A stretch of 39,494 bases of DNA from positions 1-39,494 of the forward strand of contig JAKFUF010000118.1 in assembly GCA_021732845.1 (NCBI GenBank), written 5' to 3'. Position numbers and translations under genes: made by a program. The notes below the pieces were generated by a model. That model was given only the letters and a program-made list of their open reading frames with translations, did no database searches and was not told the origin of the DNA. The DNA comes from Planctomycetaceae bacterium. Lineage in GTDB: Bacteria > Planctomycetota > Planctomycetia > Planctomycetales > Planctomycetaceae. Of the stretch, positions 1 to 8,423 are shown in pieces; within the stretch, counting starts at the first letter, position 1, and each line of letters opens with the position of its first letter.

Positions 1-243
1 AGTCAAACCTGAACGGTTTCATGCAGAAACTTGCCCAGCTTCCCGGGCACATCATGTCCTATTTCCAGCACCCGTGCGCTCAATACGCGGCGGGCGATGT
101 GTGATGTTGTTCCGCGCCGAGGTAATAAGATGCACCGGTCTGGCGGACCGGCGCGACCAATCGCCGGACCTCCTCGTGGCCCACGTGAGCGTAAGTGCCA
201 TTTCTTTCAGTCGGGACCGAAAGCAAATACTCAAAGGAAGCCT
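1..243. other. Unassigned left edge
   Basis: No gene can be supported here. On the minus strand an open frame of about 65 codons ends with a stop at 3-5, and its last 30 or so residues have ordinary protein-like composition, so it might be the C-terminal piece of a decayed gene. Nothing in it is recognisable. Confidence 0.3.
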
Positions 244-597
244 TCAGACCGGACTTGACGCCATTCCGAGCATCATCATGGACGTGATTAGCGCAACGAT
301 CCAGTAAATTCCGAGCAGGATGTGTGCCACGACGAACGCTCTTCTGTCTTCGTTCTTGTAGATGGCTCCGCCGATTGCCACAGCAGTGCTGATCGGCAGT
401 AGCACGATTGGCATGCCACACAACAGACTGGGAATTGGCCCTCCCGCAACAGCCATTGCCGCAATCAGTAGCGGGCACACCGAGCCGTACAAGACAAGAT
501 CAAACTCGCCACCCATGAGGATTCCCACGAGAACGGTGACCCCACTGAATGCCGCTGCGCTGAGCAGGTAACTGCCGATGATGCGGGAACGTGTCAC
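244..597 (-). CDS. Small four-helix membrane protein of unknown function
   Basis: This 117-residue protein is almost entirely hydrophobic. About four membrane-spanning segments are visible, near residues 6-28, 34-52, 53-78 and 88-113, joined by short loops, with a charged stretch (KNEDRR) before the last helix. The start is a GTG at 597, preceded by a GGAG ribosome-binding site six bases upstream. I do not recognise the family. It stands apart from the sulfur operon, about 750 nt beyond its last gene and on the same strand, so co-transcription is not shown. The overlapping frames on the plus strand have no protein-like features. Confidence 0.55.
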   Translation of the reverse strand: MTRSRIIGSYLLSAAAFSGVTVLVGILMGGEFDLVLYGSVCPLLIAAMAVAGGPIPSLLCGMPIVLLPISTAVAIGGAIYKNEDRRAFVVAHILLGIYWIVALITSMMMLGMASSPV

Positions 598-1169
598 TTG
601 TCACTCCGGGTGACACACGTCAATCTCTGTCTTTGGGATAACGAGTGAGATGGTCGGGATGTGCCACCAATTGAGAAAGATCACGACGCCGAAGCAAGCC
701 GGCATATCATAGCCAGTCGGGTGGTACTGTCATGGTCAATTCGACGGTGACTGGATTCGATTCAGAAGCGAATCGCAGTGTTCTCGCTGAATGACCGACA
801 GTTTGCCAGAGATTGAAGCTGTGATTCTGGTCAACAGATGTCCGCTTCATGTCGCCAGCCGTTCGCTGCTAAGGTCTGATCGACGTCTGATCGACCGAAG
901 CGTCGAAACGGGGGCTTGGCTGCGTCGGTGGCCCACGCCCCCAAAACGTCGAACTGACTACCCAAATGGGTCCTGTCCCCTCGCCACAATGGTTGATCGC
1001 CAAGGCGATGACGACACCGTTGCGCTGCCGAATGATCCGCCACAGCCCCTGTCGGCTCCTGCAGCCCGCCGCGGCTCCCGTCAAGCTGCGCGCCGTGAGT
1101 ACGAGTTGAGCAGCCCACTCAATCGTGACGTACACACGACATCATTCAACCGAATCGTCGCAATGGCCT
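598..1169. other. Intergenic stretch without a recognisable gene
   Basis: An open frame on the plus strand runs from 791 into the methyltransferase fragment at 1170-1333, but its first 125 or so residues are rich in Arg and Pro and resemble no protein I know. I treat the stretch as non-coding or decayed DNA. Confidence 0.4.
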
Positions 1170-1333
1170 CCCGCGCCGACAAGAACCGCTTCATCGACTG
1201 CCCCGTCCGGTTCCAGGCGAATCGCTTGAAGAACTTCTTCCCCAGCGAATGGCACCGTGAGCACCAGATCGTCTACGTGAAGGCCGATCTGCTGAAAGTC
1301 GCAGGACGAATGCCGGGCGGCGTGGCGGTTTGA
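1170..1333 (+). pseudogene. C-terminal fragment of the recurring methyltransferase-like gene (copy 1)
   Basis: The last 53 codons plus stop are nearly identical to the end of the larger copy at 25099-25623. Both share NRFIDCPVRFQANRLKNFF followed by an FPSEWHREHQIVYVKADLLKVAGR-type tail, given here in shortened form. The sequence upstream of 1170 is unrelated, so only the 3-prime end is present. It ends 22 nt from the stop of the convergent cytochrome gene. It is a relic rather than a working gene. Confidence 0.75.
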
Positions 1334-1355
1334 GAAACCCCGACACCCGAAACAG

Positions 1356-2198
1356 CTATTTGGCGGAATCCGCATCTTCTGGTCGCAGTTTGGAATTGAA
1401 GGTTCCAAGCTGATCCCGTGGTGGCATGTGCTCGCTCAATCGAAACTTGGGGCGTTCATGGGAGTTGACGAAAGCTGCCAAGTCGAGAGCTTCCTGTACA
1501 ATGAGGTCGGTTTCGTTCAATGGCATCGCGACTTTCAGCCACGAGGCCAGTTGGACGACGTTTGCCAGACCAGCACCATCGTTGAACGACCGAGCGCCCC
1601 AGACTGGTGGATTCTCTTTGTTGCCCTGCCCATTTGCGGCGTGACAGCTCGCACAGCGTTCCGAATAGAGTTTTGCACCGCGCTGACCGTCGGCTTGAGC
1701 GATATCTTTCAATTGCGGGACCGCGTGGGGACCGGCGGGCCGTTCTGGGTTCATGCGGATCAGCTGGTCAGTGGATAGCCATGTGATGTAAGCCGCAATC
1801 GAGACCGACACTTCACTCCCAAGTGGCGGTCGGATGCCGTTGCAGCTCCGCATGAAGCAGTTGAGGATGCGGTCTTCGAGCGTGATGACGGTTTTTTCGC
1901 GCGGCGACCACGCGGGATACGCGGTCGCGACCCCGAGGAACGAAGCCGCTTGCTGATCGGTCCCATTCATCAGGTGGCAGGAAGTACAGTTGAGCGCGTT
2001 GCCGACAAATGGCTTGGACAAGCGATGACTCGTCGTGTTCTCGACGAGATCCCGGCCCAGACGGATCGCATCGCCCAGTGGTCCTTCAGGAATCTGACGC
2101 GGGATGTCCGGTGATTTCTGATCCTCGGCCTGCCCAACCCACGACATTCCGCCGAAGGCGACGAGTCCGCAAATCGCCAGCAAAAGGTTACGTTGCAT
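1356..2198 (-). CDS. tsdA: TsdA-like diheme c-type cytochrome (thiosulfate dehydrogenase/tetrathionate reductase)
   Basis: This 280-residue protein has an N-terminal signal peptide (about residues 1-24), placing it in the periplasm. Two heme-attachment motifs are visible, CTSCH at 71-75 and CASCH at 182-186. Between them the segment LEDRILNCFMRSCNG (107-121) matches the region of the TsdA/SoxA cytochrome family that supplies a cysteine as axial ligand of the first heme; Cys114 is the candidate. TsdA enzymes couple two thiosulfates to tetrathionate, or the reverse, exchanging electrons with other cytochromes. The gene is last in the sulfur operon, 19 nt after the DsrE fusion gene, with an AAGGAG site before the ATG. 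The direction of catalysis cannot be told from sequence. A generic diheme cytochrome is the alternative. Confidence 0.75.
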   Translation of the reverse strand: MQRNLLLAICGLVAFGGMSWVGQAEDQKSPDIPRQIPEGPLGDAIRLGRDLVENTTSHRLSKPFVGNALNCTSCHLMNGTDQQAASFLGVATAYPAWSPREKTVITLEDRILNCFMRSCNGIRPPLGSEVSVSIAAYITWLSTDQLIRMNPERPAGPHAVPQLKDIAQADGQRGAKLYSERCASCHAANGQGNKENPPVWGARSFNDGAGLANVVQLASWLKVAMPLNETDLIVQEALDLAAFVNSHERPKFRLSEHMPPRDQLGTFNSKLRPEDADSAK

Positions 2199-2217
2199 GT
2201 CGACGATGCTCCTTCAT

Positions 2218-3855
2218 CTATGGAACAGGAATGTACGAGTAACCGTCGGTCTGCTTGTTGACGACGACGGTCAAAGCGGCAGCGGCAATGGGAACCCCGT
2301 CGGTGACTTCGCCATCCGGGAAACCTTTGTAGTTGAGGGCCTGGCCGCAAACGAGGACTTCCACGCCCGCCTTCTGAAGCTCGCGGATCAACGGGAGATT
2401 GGGATTCTCATCTACTTGGAACCGAGCCTTGTATGCCGTGTCGTTCAAAACGGACTTGGTGGCTTCGCCGTGCAGCACAATCGTGATCTTCACGTCCTGG
2501 GCTTTTAGTCCGGCCGCCCCGTAGAGATTGAGCAGTCGGGCGACGCGGTCGAGCCCTTTGTTGACATCGGCGGGCTTGGCATCGGCCGTGGCATCAAAGA
2601 CCACCTTGGCACCTGCCCGCGGTTGTTCGACCGCTTTTGGACGGGGCAGAACCCCGCCATGCTTGGGAATGATCGGAAACTCCAGCTTCGGAGCGGCTGG
2701 CACAACGGCCGGCACCGGATGATTCTTGTGCGCCTCGTCGAATCCATGAGCGACAAACTGGCTGACGACCTCGGCATGGGCCTGAATCAAGATGACGACC
2801 GCTTTGTCATCAGACGTTGCGACGACCTTGACGCCTTTCGCGGTCTTTTCGACCGTCATCTTGATGCTGGCGTGCTTTTGGAAGATCGCGACGAAGAGCT
2901 CATCCCAGAACCGGAGCCCGCGCCCGTCCTTAATCCGCTGATGCATGGACGCGACATGTTCCTGGATCTGAGTGGCAACGTCCTTGTTGTCAGACTCCGT
3001 CAGCGTTTCGACACCGCTATCAAGCCGTTTGACCGAACGACGAATCTCCACATGGTGATCCAGCAGAAAATGGAACACTTCCTGGTCCACCCGCATCTCC
3101 GAACCTGGCCCACGCCCCATTCCCCGACCGCGTCCTGGGCGAGGCTCTGTAGCCGTGTTGGCGGGAGTGGGCTTTTCAAAGACGACGAAGTAGTTCTCTT
3201 TCAGCAGTTCCCGCTCTTCGTAGACCTTCTTGAGACCCGTTTGAAGGATCTCCGCTTCGAAGACTTCCTGTCCCGCCCGCACGTGGTTCATGACCCAGTC
3301 GGTGCTCGCCCCTTCAACACGACGAAAGTCCACCAGAATAACCCGTCCGCCCGGTTTCAATGCCCGGTGCAGCGACGCCATTGTCTTCAGTGGAAACTCG
3401 AAGTGGTGATATGTGTCGCAGATGAACGCGATGTCGACCGAATCGGGCGGTAGTTCCGTCGAATCGGCTTTGCAAAGGAGCGTTTCCACATTCCGTTGTC
3501 CCGCTTCCCGGCTGGTTGCCAGAATGTGATCGAGAAACTTCTGCGCGATGTCGACGGCGATGACGCGGCCCTCCTTGCCGACGGCATCGGAGAACATCCG
3601 GGTGTACAAGCCGGTTCCCGCGCCGATGTCGGCGACCGTCTGTCCCGGCTGAATCTCGCACGCCGCCACGATCTCTCTTCGACGCGCGAAGACCTCGCGA
3701 CTCTCGACCTCAAACTTGCCGAGAAACTCTTTCGGGTCGGGATCGCGAAAGAAGTCATTGATGCCGGGCTTCACGCTTTTGTCTTGGGCCGAAACAACTG
3801 GCAGCGCATGGACTGCCAGCGCAAGGACAATGAGGAGTTTCACGAGACGCGACAT
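2218..3855 (-). CDS. Exported fusion: SAM methyltransferase, His-rich domain and DsrE domain
   Basis: This 545-residue protein has a clear signal peptide (residues 1-23, hydrophobic core LLIVLALAVHALPVV). Residues 50-225 are a class I methyltransferase with the SAM-binding motif DIGAGTG at 77-83. A Gly/Arg/Pro linker at 232-253 is followed by a region (258-381) rich in regularly placed histidines (262, 267, 268, 300, 360, 370, 376, 379) that could bind metal. Residues 395-545 are a DsrE/DsrF-like sulfur-relay domain with the conserved cysteine at 503 (VCGQAL). DsrE domains carry sulfur as a cysteine persulfide. The ATG at 3855, with GGAAC upstream, is chosen over the longer frame because it gives a proper signal peptide. 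Its place between SQR and the cytochrome suggests periplasmic sulfur handling, which is inference. The methyl acceptor is unknown. Confidence 0.8.
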   Translation of the reverse strand: MSRLVKLLIVLALAVHALPVVSAQDKSVKPGINDFFRDPDPKEFLGKFEVESREVFARRREIVAACEIQPGQTVADIGAGTGLYTRMFSDAVGKEGRVIAVDIAQKFLDHILATSREAGQRNVETLLCKADSTELPPDSVDIAFICDTYHHFEFPLKTMASLHRALKPGGRVILVDFRRVEGASTDWVMNHVRAGQEVFEAEILQTGLKKVYEERELLKENYFVVFEKPTPANTATEPRPGRGRGMGRGPGSEMRVDQEVFHFLLDHHVEIRRSVKRLDSGVETLTESDNKDVATQIQEHVASMHQRIKDGRGLRFWDELFVAIFQKHASIKMTVEKTAKGVKVVATSDDKAVVILIQAHAEVVSQFVAHGFDEAHKNHPVPAVVPAAPKLEFPIIPKHGGVLPRPKAVEQPRAGAKVVFDATADAKPADVNKGLDRVARLLNLYGAAGLKAQDVKITIVLHGEATKSVLNDTAYKARFQVDENPNLPLIRELQKAGVEVLVCGQALNYKGFPDGEVTDGVPIAAAALTVVVNKQTDGYSYIPVP

Positions 3856-3922
3856 GGATCGAGTTCCTTTCAGCGCGGTAAGAGGGTGCGGCAACAGCGT
3901 TCATCCGACCAAACGACCTTGA

Positions 3923-4573
3923 TCACACCGATGAGCCCGGCGAAAGCGTGGACGCCACCAACAGTGGCAAGAGTTCGAATAGGCCGAAGAAGAAATGCTG
4001 TTGCTTACTGGTTGGCGTTAAATGCGTGTGTGACAGCTCTCGCACCAGCTTGAAACGTGGCCCCAACTCGCGGGACAGAGTGCCCGCATCATATCGGCAG
4101 ACCTCCAATCCACTGCACTTCAGAGGGCCGTCGACCGCAAAGGTTCCGATGATCACATGGCCGCCGATGCGCACTGTGCGAGTAACCGAATCAACGTACT
4201 TTCGACGGTCATTCGGTTCGGTCAGGAAGTGGAGCACGGCCCGATCATGCCAGACATCGCAGGGGGGCAGCTCCGCGATCTGGCAGATGTCTCCCACAAT
4301 CCAGTGGACTTGAGCGGCTTGAGCACCCAATCTGGCTTTGGCGTGTTCGAGGGCGATCTCTGAAATATCAAGGACCGTCACGGATTCGAATCCGGTGGCA
4401 ACCAATCTGTCAACGAGGCGCGAAGCCCCGCCTCCCACGTCGATCACACGGCCGTGCGAGGATGAGGCGGTGTTGATCAATTCCACAGAGATTTGCGGGT
4501 CCGATTCGAACCAACTGACGTCAGTCACCGCCTTCGTTTGGTAGATCGAGTTCCAGTGCTCGTGACGGTCCAT
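3923..4573 (-). CDS. Class I SAM-dependent methyltransferase
   Basis: This 216-residue cytoplasmic protein begins HWNSIYQTKAVTDVSWFE, a start typical of a widespread small methyltransferase family. The SAM-binding glycine-rich loop is DVGGGAS at 45-51, followed by an acidic residue after the next strand (VTVLDIS) and a third motif (DVWHDRAVLHFL). No signal peptide is present. It lies between sqr and the exported methyltransferase-DsrE fusion, with 57 and 67 nt gaps on the same strand, so it is probably co-transcribed. Thiol or sulfide methylation would suit the neighbourhood, but the acceptor cannot be read from sequence. There are two methyltransferases in the operon, one inside and one outside the cell. 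Confidence 0.8.
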   Translation of the reverse strand: MDRHEHWNSIYQTKAVTDVSWFESDPQISVELINTASSSHGRVIDVGGGASRLVDRLVATGFESVTVLDISEIALEHAKARLGAQAAQVHWIVGDICQIAELPPCDVWHDRAVLHFLTEPNDRRKYVDSVTRTVRIGGHVIIGTFAVDGPLKCSGLEVCRYDAGTLSRELGPRFKLVRELSHTHLTPTSKQQHFFFGLFELLPLLVASTLSPGSSV

Positions 4574-4630
4574 AGGTGGATTCTCCAGGTTTTTGAAACG
4601 TGTTCGACAGCAGTGACGATGCCGACACGT

Positions 4631-5827
4631 CTACATGCGGCCTTTCAGCATTCCGTGCCAATAGAAGATGGGCAGCAGGTAGCGTTTGAGAACCCACATG
4701 CTCCAGCGTTCCTTCGATTGGTCGACCGGGAATGTCTCAGCGGGCTTTTTGTGGTAATCGAACTCCGCTAGGACCAGCTTGCCGATGCCCGTGACGAGCG
4801 GACACGATGTGTATCCATCATACTTGGCGGGCAGAGGTTGCCCTTGCATGGCTGCCAGGAGATTTCTCACGACCACCGGGGCCTGCTTGCGGATCGCCGC
4901 GCCGGTCTTCGAGGTGGGGAGATTGCTGCAATCCCCCAACGCAAACACATTGGCGAAACGCTGGTGTCGCAGCGTGTCCTTGTCCACATCGACCCAGCCA
5001 TCCTTGTCAGCGATCGGACTGGAAGCGATGAACGTCGGCGGACCCATCGGTGGGGTGACGTGCAGCAGATCGTAGGGAAGCGTGACCTGCACCTGAGTGT
5101 CGAGGTTCCTGAACTCGGCTTCTTTGGATTCCGGCCGAATCTCGATCAGCTCGTGACGAAATCGGCAGTCAATCTCCTTGCGAGCCACAACTTTCTCCAG
5201 CGTGGCCCGGTAGGGTTCGATGGCAAAGATGTTGGGAAGTGCCGACGCATAGATGATCTTCGTCTTGTCCCGAACCCCGGCCTCGCGGAACCGGTCATCC
5301 GCCAGATACATGATCTTTTGCGGCGCTCCCCCGCACTTGACCGCTCCGGAAGGGTTCGTGAACACGGCGTTGCCGCCACGGAAGTTGCGAATCGCATCCC
5401 ACGTCGAATCGACGGTTGCATAGGTGTAATTGCTGCAGACGCCGTTCTTCCCGACCGCCCCCTTCAAGCCGGGAATCTTGTCCCAGTTGATCTGCAGGCC
5501 AGCGCCGACAATCAGCCAGTCGTAGGTGATGGTCTTGCCGTCTCGCGTCCGAATCGTGTTCTGCTCGGGGAGAAACTCGGCGACGGCGTCCCGAATCCAA
5601 GTCACGCGGCGCGGGATGACCGAGGCCTCCGTGTGTTCGGTAACCTCTTTCTTTGCCAATCCGGCTCCCACCAGCGTCCACAGCGGCTGGTAATAGTGTT
5701 TGTCCGAAGGCTCGATGACCGCCACATCGCGTGAATGGAACCAACCTCTCGTCAGTTGCGCAGCAACGGTGATGCCGGCTGTCCCGCCACCGACGATGAT
5801 GATTTGATGGTGCATAGTGTCCAACAT
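4631..5827 (-). CDS. sqr: Type II sulfide:quinone oxidoreductase
   Basis: This 398-residue flavoprotein oxidises sulfide to a persulfide and passes the electrons to quinone. The FAD-binding motif is GGGTAG at 13-18. The two redox cysteines sit in KCGGAPQK (Cys165) and YTSCPLVTG (Cys342), exactly the settings found in human SQOR. Other stretches, such as HVTPPMGPP and FPVDQSKERWSMW, also follow the mitochondrial-type (type II) enzyme closely. The C-terminal segment (WVLKRYLLPIFYWHGML) is amphipathic to hydrophobic, as expected for membrane association. The start at 5827 has GAGGAA seven bases upstream; a second ATG lies at 5815. It follows the exporter gene by 20 nt. The persulfide product is the substrate of the dioxygenase encoded upstream. 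Confidence 0.93.
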   Translation of the reverse strand: MLDTMHHQIIIVGGGTAGITVAAQLTRGWFHSRDVAVIEPSDKHYYQPLWTLVGAGLAKKEVTEHTEASVIPRRVTWIRDAVAEFLPEQNTIRTRDGKTITYDWLIVGAGLQINWDKIPGLKGAVGKNGVCSNYTYATVDSTWDAIRNFRGGNAVFTNPSGAVKCGGAPQKIMYLADDRFREAGVRDKTKIIYASALPNIFAIEPYRATLEKVVARKEIDCRFRHELIEIRPESKEAEFRNLDTQVQVTLPYDLLHVTPPMGPPTFIASSPIADKDGWVDVDKDTLRHQRFANVFALGDCSNLPTSKTGAAIRKQAPVVVRNLLAAMQGQPLPAKYDGYTSCPLVTGIGKLVLAEFDYHKKPAETFPVDQSKERWSMWVLKRYLLPIFYWHGMLKGRM

Positions 5828-5847
5828 GATGGGATTCCTCGCCCGGT

Positions 5848-6666
5848 TCAGGCGCTGAGATTTCGAATGATCACGAAGGCCGCCACCGCGAGGATGGTGA
5901 CCACGAAGACTTTCTGGAGCGCGGGGCCGGACAACTGGCGACCGATCTGCTGGCCAGCAAACAAGCCAGCAATCCCACCGATGACGAACAGGACCGTGAC
6001 CATTGGGGAGATGGCGTGGCCGGCCCACAGTTGCGATGCGACGCCAGACACACTGACCAGTGCGATCACCATCAGGGACGTGCCGACGGCGCGGTGAATC
6101 GACATGCCGCTGAAAAGCACCAGGGCGGGGACAATGACGAAGCCACCCCCAACACCGAAGATTCCCGACAACACGCCGGTCAACACGCCCACGATCAGCA
6201 GCAACACGGCGCATCGCGAATTTAAGATCAGAACCCCGGCAGCGTCACGCTGGCAGGTGGGACCATCCACATGTTCCGGGGCCGGACAAGCTGGTTCTGG
6301 GAGGACCGGATGCGACGCCTGTTGCCAGAGTCGCACAGCAACAATCACCATCAGGCCGGCGAATGACAACAGCAGCACTGTCTCGGGCAGGAATCCAGCG
6401 ATCCAAGTGCCAACTGGAGCGCCCGCCATGCCTGCGACTGCGAACAACAATCCGGTGCGAATCTCGACCTGGCCCAGCTTCCAGCGATGAAGAAAGCCCA
6501 CGAACGAAGTTGCCCCCACAGCCGCGAGCGAGATCCCGACCGCTTCTCGTGCATCCACACCCAGACCGTACACCAGCAGCGGAACCGCGAAGATCGCGCC
6601 ACCGCCACCGGTCAGTCCCAGCGAGAGACCCACGACCGCTCCGAAGATCAGACTCAGCCACAACAT
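5848..6666 (-). CDS. TauE/SafE-family sulfite/organosulfur exporter
   Basis: This 272-residue membrane protein has about eight helices in two similar halves, each opening with the glycine-rich signature of the TauE/SafE family (GLSLGLTGGGGAIFAVPLL and GVLSGIFGVGGGFVIVPAL). A hydrophilic loop of about 40 residues near 115-150 joins the halves and contains two cysteines. The family exports sulfite, sulfonates or thiosulfate, or moves sulfur anions across the membrane. Between the 61-residue membrane protein and sqr, it probably removes sulfite or thiosulfate made by the dioxygenase and rhodaneses. The substrate is inferred from context. Confidence 0.9.
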   Translation of the reverse strand: MLWLSLIFGAVVGLSLGLTGGGGAIFAVPLLVYGLGVDAREAVGISLAAVGATSFVGFLHRWKLGQVEIRTGLLFAVAGMAGAPVGTWIAGFLPETVLLLSFAGLMVIVAVRLWQQASHPVLPEPACPAPEHVDGPTCQRDAAGVLILNSRCAVLLLIVGVLTGVLSGIFGVGGGFVIVPALVLFSGMSIHRAVGTSLMVIALVSVSGVASQLWAGHAISPMVTVLFVIGGIAGLFAGQQIGRQLSGPALQKVFVVTILAVAAFVIIRNLSA

Positions 6667-6718
6667 CGTAAGGTCTCCATCGATTCATTCGCCGAGCCTT
6701 GGGGGCTGATGAGCGGTC

Positions 6719-6904
6719 TCATTCACGTCCGGTCTTGGTCACACGAGCCGCCTGGTCCGCAGTGTTGAGCGGCGCGTTTTGCTCGACATGTGGCACCCGA
6801 CAGGCACCACTCATATAGGTTTGAATCCCAAACAGCGGCAGAATCCAGACGTTCAGCACGATCCAGCCCGCGATCAGACTGGAAAAAAACAAAATATCGG
6901 ACAT
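6719..6904 (-). CDS. 61-residue single-span membrane protein of the sulfur operon
   Basis: The ATG at 6904 has an AGGAG site seven bases upstream; the longer frame starting at 6937 lacks one. The protein has one strongly hydrophobic segment (residues 4-27), then FGIQTYMSGACRVPHV (26-41), then a polar tail of about 20 residues. The gene is evenly spaced in the operon, 33 nt after the dioxygenase gene and 52 nt before the exporter, which supports a real gene. From memory, small membrane proteins with a similar post-helix motif (TCMSGxC) sit next to sulfide-oxidation genes in other bacteria; here the first cysteine is a tyrosine and one cysteine remains (Cys35). The function is unknown. Confidence 0.7.
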   Translation of the reverse strand: MSDILFFSSLIAGWIVLNVWILPLFGIQTYMSGACRVPHVEQNAPLNTADQAARVTKTGRE

Positions 6905-6937
6905 GGAAAAACTCCTCGTGAGGGTGACAGTTCTCAA

Positions 6938-8371
6938 TCACTTTGTGCAGACCGTGCCGCACGTGGCCGACGCAGTCCCATCGGCTGCGGTCGGCAGCTT
7001 CGAGGCGATCCAGGCTCTGATGCCACCGACGAGGTCACTGACGTTGGTTCGCCCCGCTTCCGCCAGCAGACTGGTGCCAATCGCCGAGCGGTAGCCTCCT
7101 TCGCAGTGGACCACGACCGGGCGATCCTGGGGCACTTCCATCATCCGTTCCCGCAGGTGTGTCAACGGGATGTTGTGACTGCACGCCAGATGCCCGGATT
7201 GCCATTCTTTCTCGGAGCGGACATCCAGAATGAACGGCTTCGTCGACCCGGCCAGTTGCTCGGCGAGAGCAGCGGCCGTGATCCGCAAAATCACCCGGAT
7301 CAACTCGGGGCGCGCTTCCAACGCCGCCATCCCGTCGCGGAGATAACCGGCGACGTTGTCGAAGCCGATGCGGCCCAACCGCATCACGGCTTCTTCCTCG
7401 CTTCCCGGATCAGCGACCACGACAATCGGACGATCATGGCTGAGGATCGATCCACACCAGGTGGCGTACTTCCCCTTGAGACCGATGTTGATCGAGCCCG
7501 CCAGATGCGCGCCCTCGAAATCGGCCGCCTCGCGGACATCGACCACTTCCGCACCCTGGTTCTTCAGCCGCACGGCTTCATCAACGCTGAGCGGTTTCAG
7601 CGAAGTGCGGAGTGTCGCTTCCAGATCGGGACGTTCCTGGCGGTTCTTGATGGCGTCGTACACGAAGTAGTCCGGGGCTTCCGGTTGATCGCTTGTCACG
7701 AGCCGCTTGAAGTTGTCGAAACCCATCGGCTGCAAGGCGTAGTTGAATTTCTTCTGCTCGCCGATCGTCGAGACGGTCTCTTTGCTCAGGTTCTTCCCGC
7801 ACATCGAACCGGCCCCGTGCGCCGGATAAACGAGCGTCGAGTCCGGCAGGCCGCGGAGCTTGTTGAGCGAGTGGAACAGCATTTCGGCCAGTTCGTCCGC
7901 CGTGACGCCAATAGAAGCGAGGAGGTCCGGCCGACCCACGTCGCCAATAAACAGCGTGTCGCCGGTGAGTACCGCCTGTGGCATGGTGTCACTCTTCGTC
8001 CGGTCGAAGAGCAGCAGCGAGATCCCTTCGGGCGTGTGACCCGGTGTCTCCAGAATCTTGATTCGAACGTCGCCCTGTTCGATGAGGTCGCCGTCTTTCA
8101 CTGCCTGCACATCGAACTCCGCTTGAGCACGGGCTCCCATCACGATGCGGGCACCGGCGCGGTTTCGCAGTTCGATGTGCCCCGCGAGAAAGTCCGCATG
8201 AAAATGCGTGAGCACCACGTATTTGATCGCGTAGTTGCCCTGCTGGGCATCACGCAGGTACTGTTCGATGTCGCGCTGCGGATCGACGACGACGGCCTGC
8301 TTGGTCCGTTCATCGGCGATCAGGTACGACGCGTGTGCCAGACAGCCGAGGTAGTATTGCTTGAGGATCAT
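6938..8371 (-). CDS. Persulfide dioxygenase-like metallo-beta-lactamase with two rhodanese domains
   Basis: This 477-residue cytoplasmic enzyme has an N-terminal metallo-beta-lactamase fold (1-250) with the metal-binding motif THFHADFLAGH (His56, His58, His65) and a further His112 (TPGHTPEG), as in ETHE1-type persulfide dioxygenases that oxidise glutathione persulfide to sulfite. Two rhodanese domains follow. The first (about 262-350) has Asp321 where the catalytic cysteine is expected, so it is probably inactive. The second (about 362-465) has the active loop CEGGYRS with Cys423. This architecture could turn persulfide plus sulfite into thiosulfate in one polypeptide. The ATG at 8371, with AGGAG eight bases upstream, is preferred over a start 31 codons earlier. 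It follows the rhodanese-DUF2892 gene by 52 nt. Confidence 0.92.
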   Translation of the reverse strand: MILKQYYLGCLAHASYLIADERTKQAVVVDPQRDIEQYLRDAQQGNYAIKYVVLTHFHADFLAGHIELRNRAGARIVMGARAQAEFDVQAVKDGDLIEQGDVRIKILETPGHTPEGISLLLFDRTKSDTMPQAVLTGDTLFIGDVGRPDLLASIGVTADELAEMLFHSLNKLRGLPDSTLVYPAHGAGSMCGKNLSKETVSTIGEQKKFNYALQPMGFDNFKRLVTSDQPEAPDYFVYDAIKNRQERPDLEATLRTSLKPLSVDEAVRLKNQGAEVVDVREAADFEGAHLAGSINIGLKGKYATWCGSILSHDRPIVVVADPGSEEEAVMRLGRIGFDNVAGYLRDGMAALEARPELIRVILRITAAALAEQLAGSTKPFILDVRSEKEWQSGHLACSHNIPLTHLRERMMEVPQDRPVVVHCEGGYRSAIGTSLLAEAGRTNVSDLVGGIRAWIASKLPTAADGTASATCGTVCTK

Positions 8372-8423
8372 GATCGAAGCTCCTGCAGGAAGTGAGCCAC
8401 CTGTGAACGATTTGTTGGAGGAA

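Noticed and set aside
791-1169. N-terminal part of a 180-codon frame ending in the methyltransferase fragment
   Set aside because: Only the last 53 codons match anything; the rest looks like chance open frame upstream of a relic.
6779-8395. 538-codon open frame on the plus strand
   Set aside because: It lies antisense to the persulfide dioxygenase gene, is rich in Arg/His/Asp, and shows no domain; it is a shadow of the real gene.
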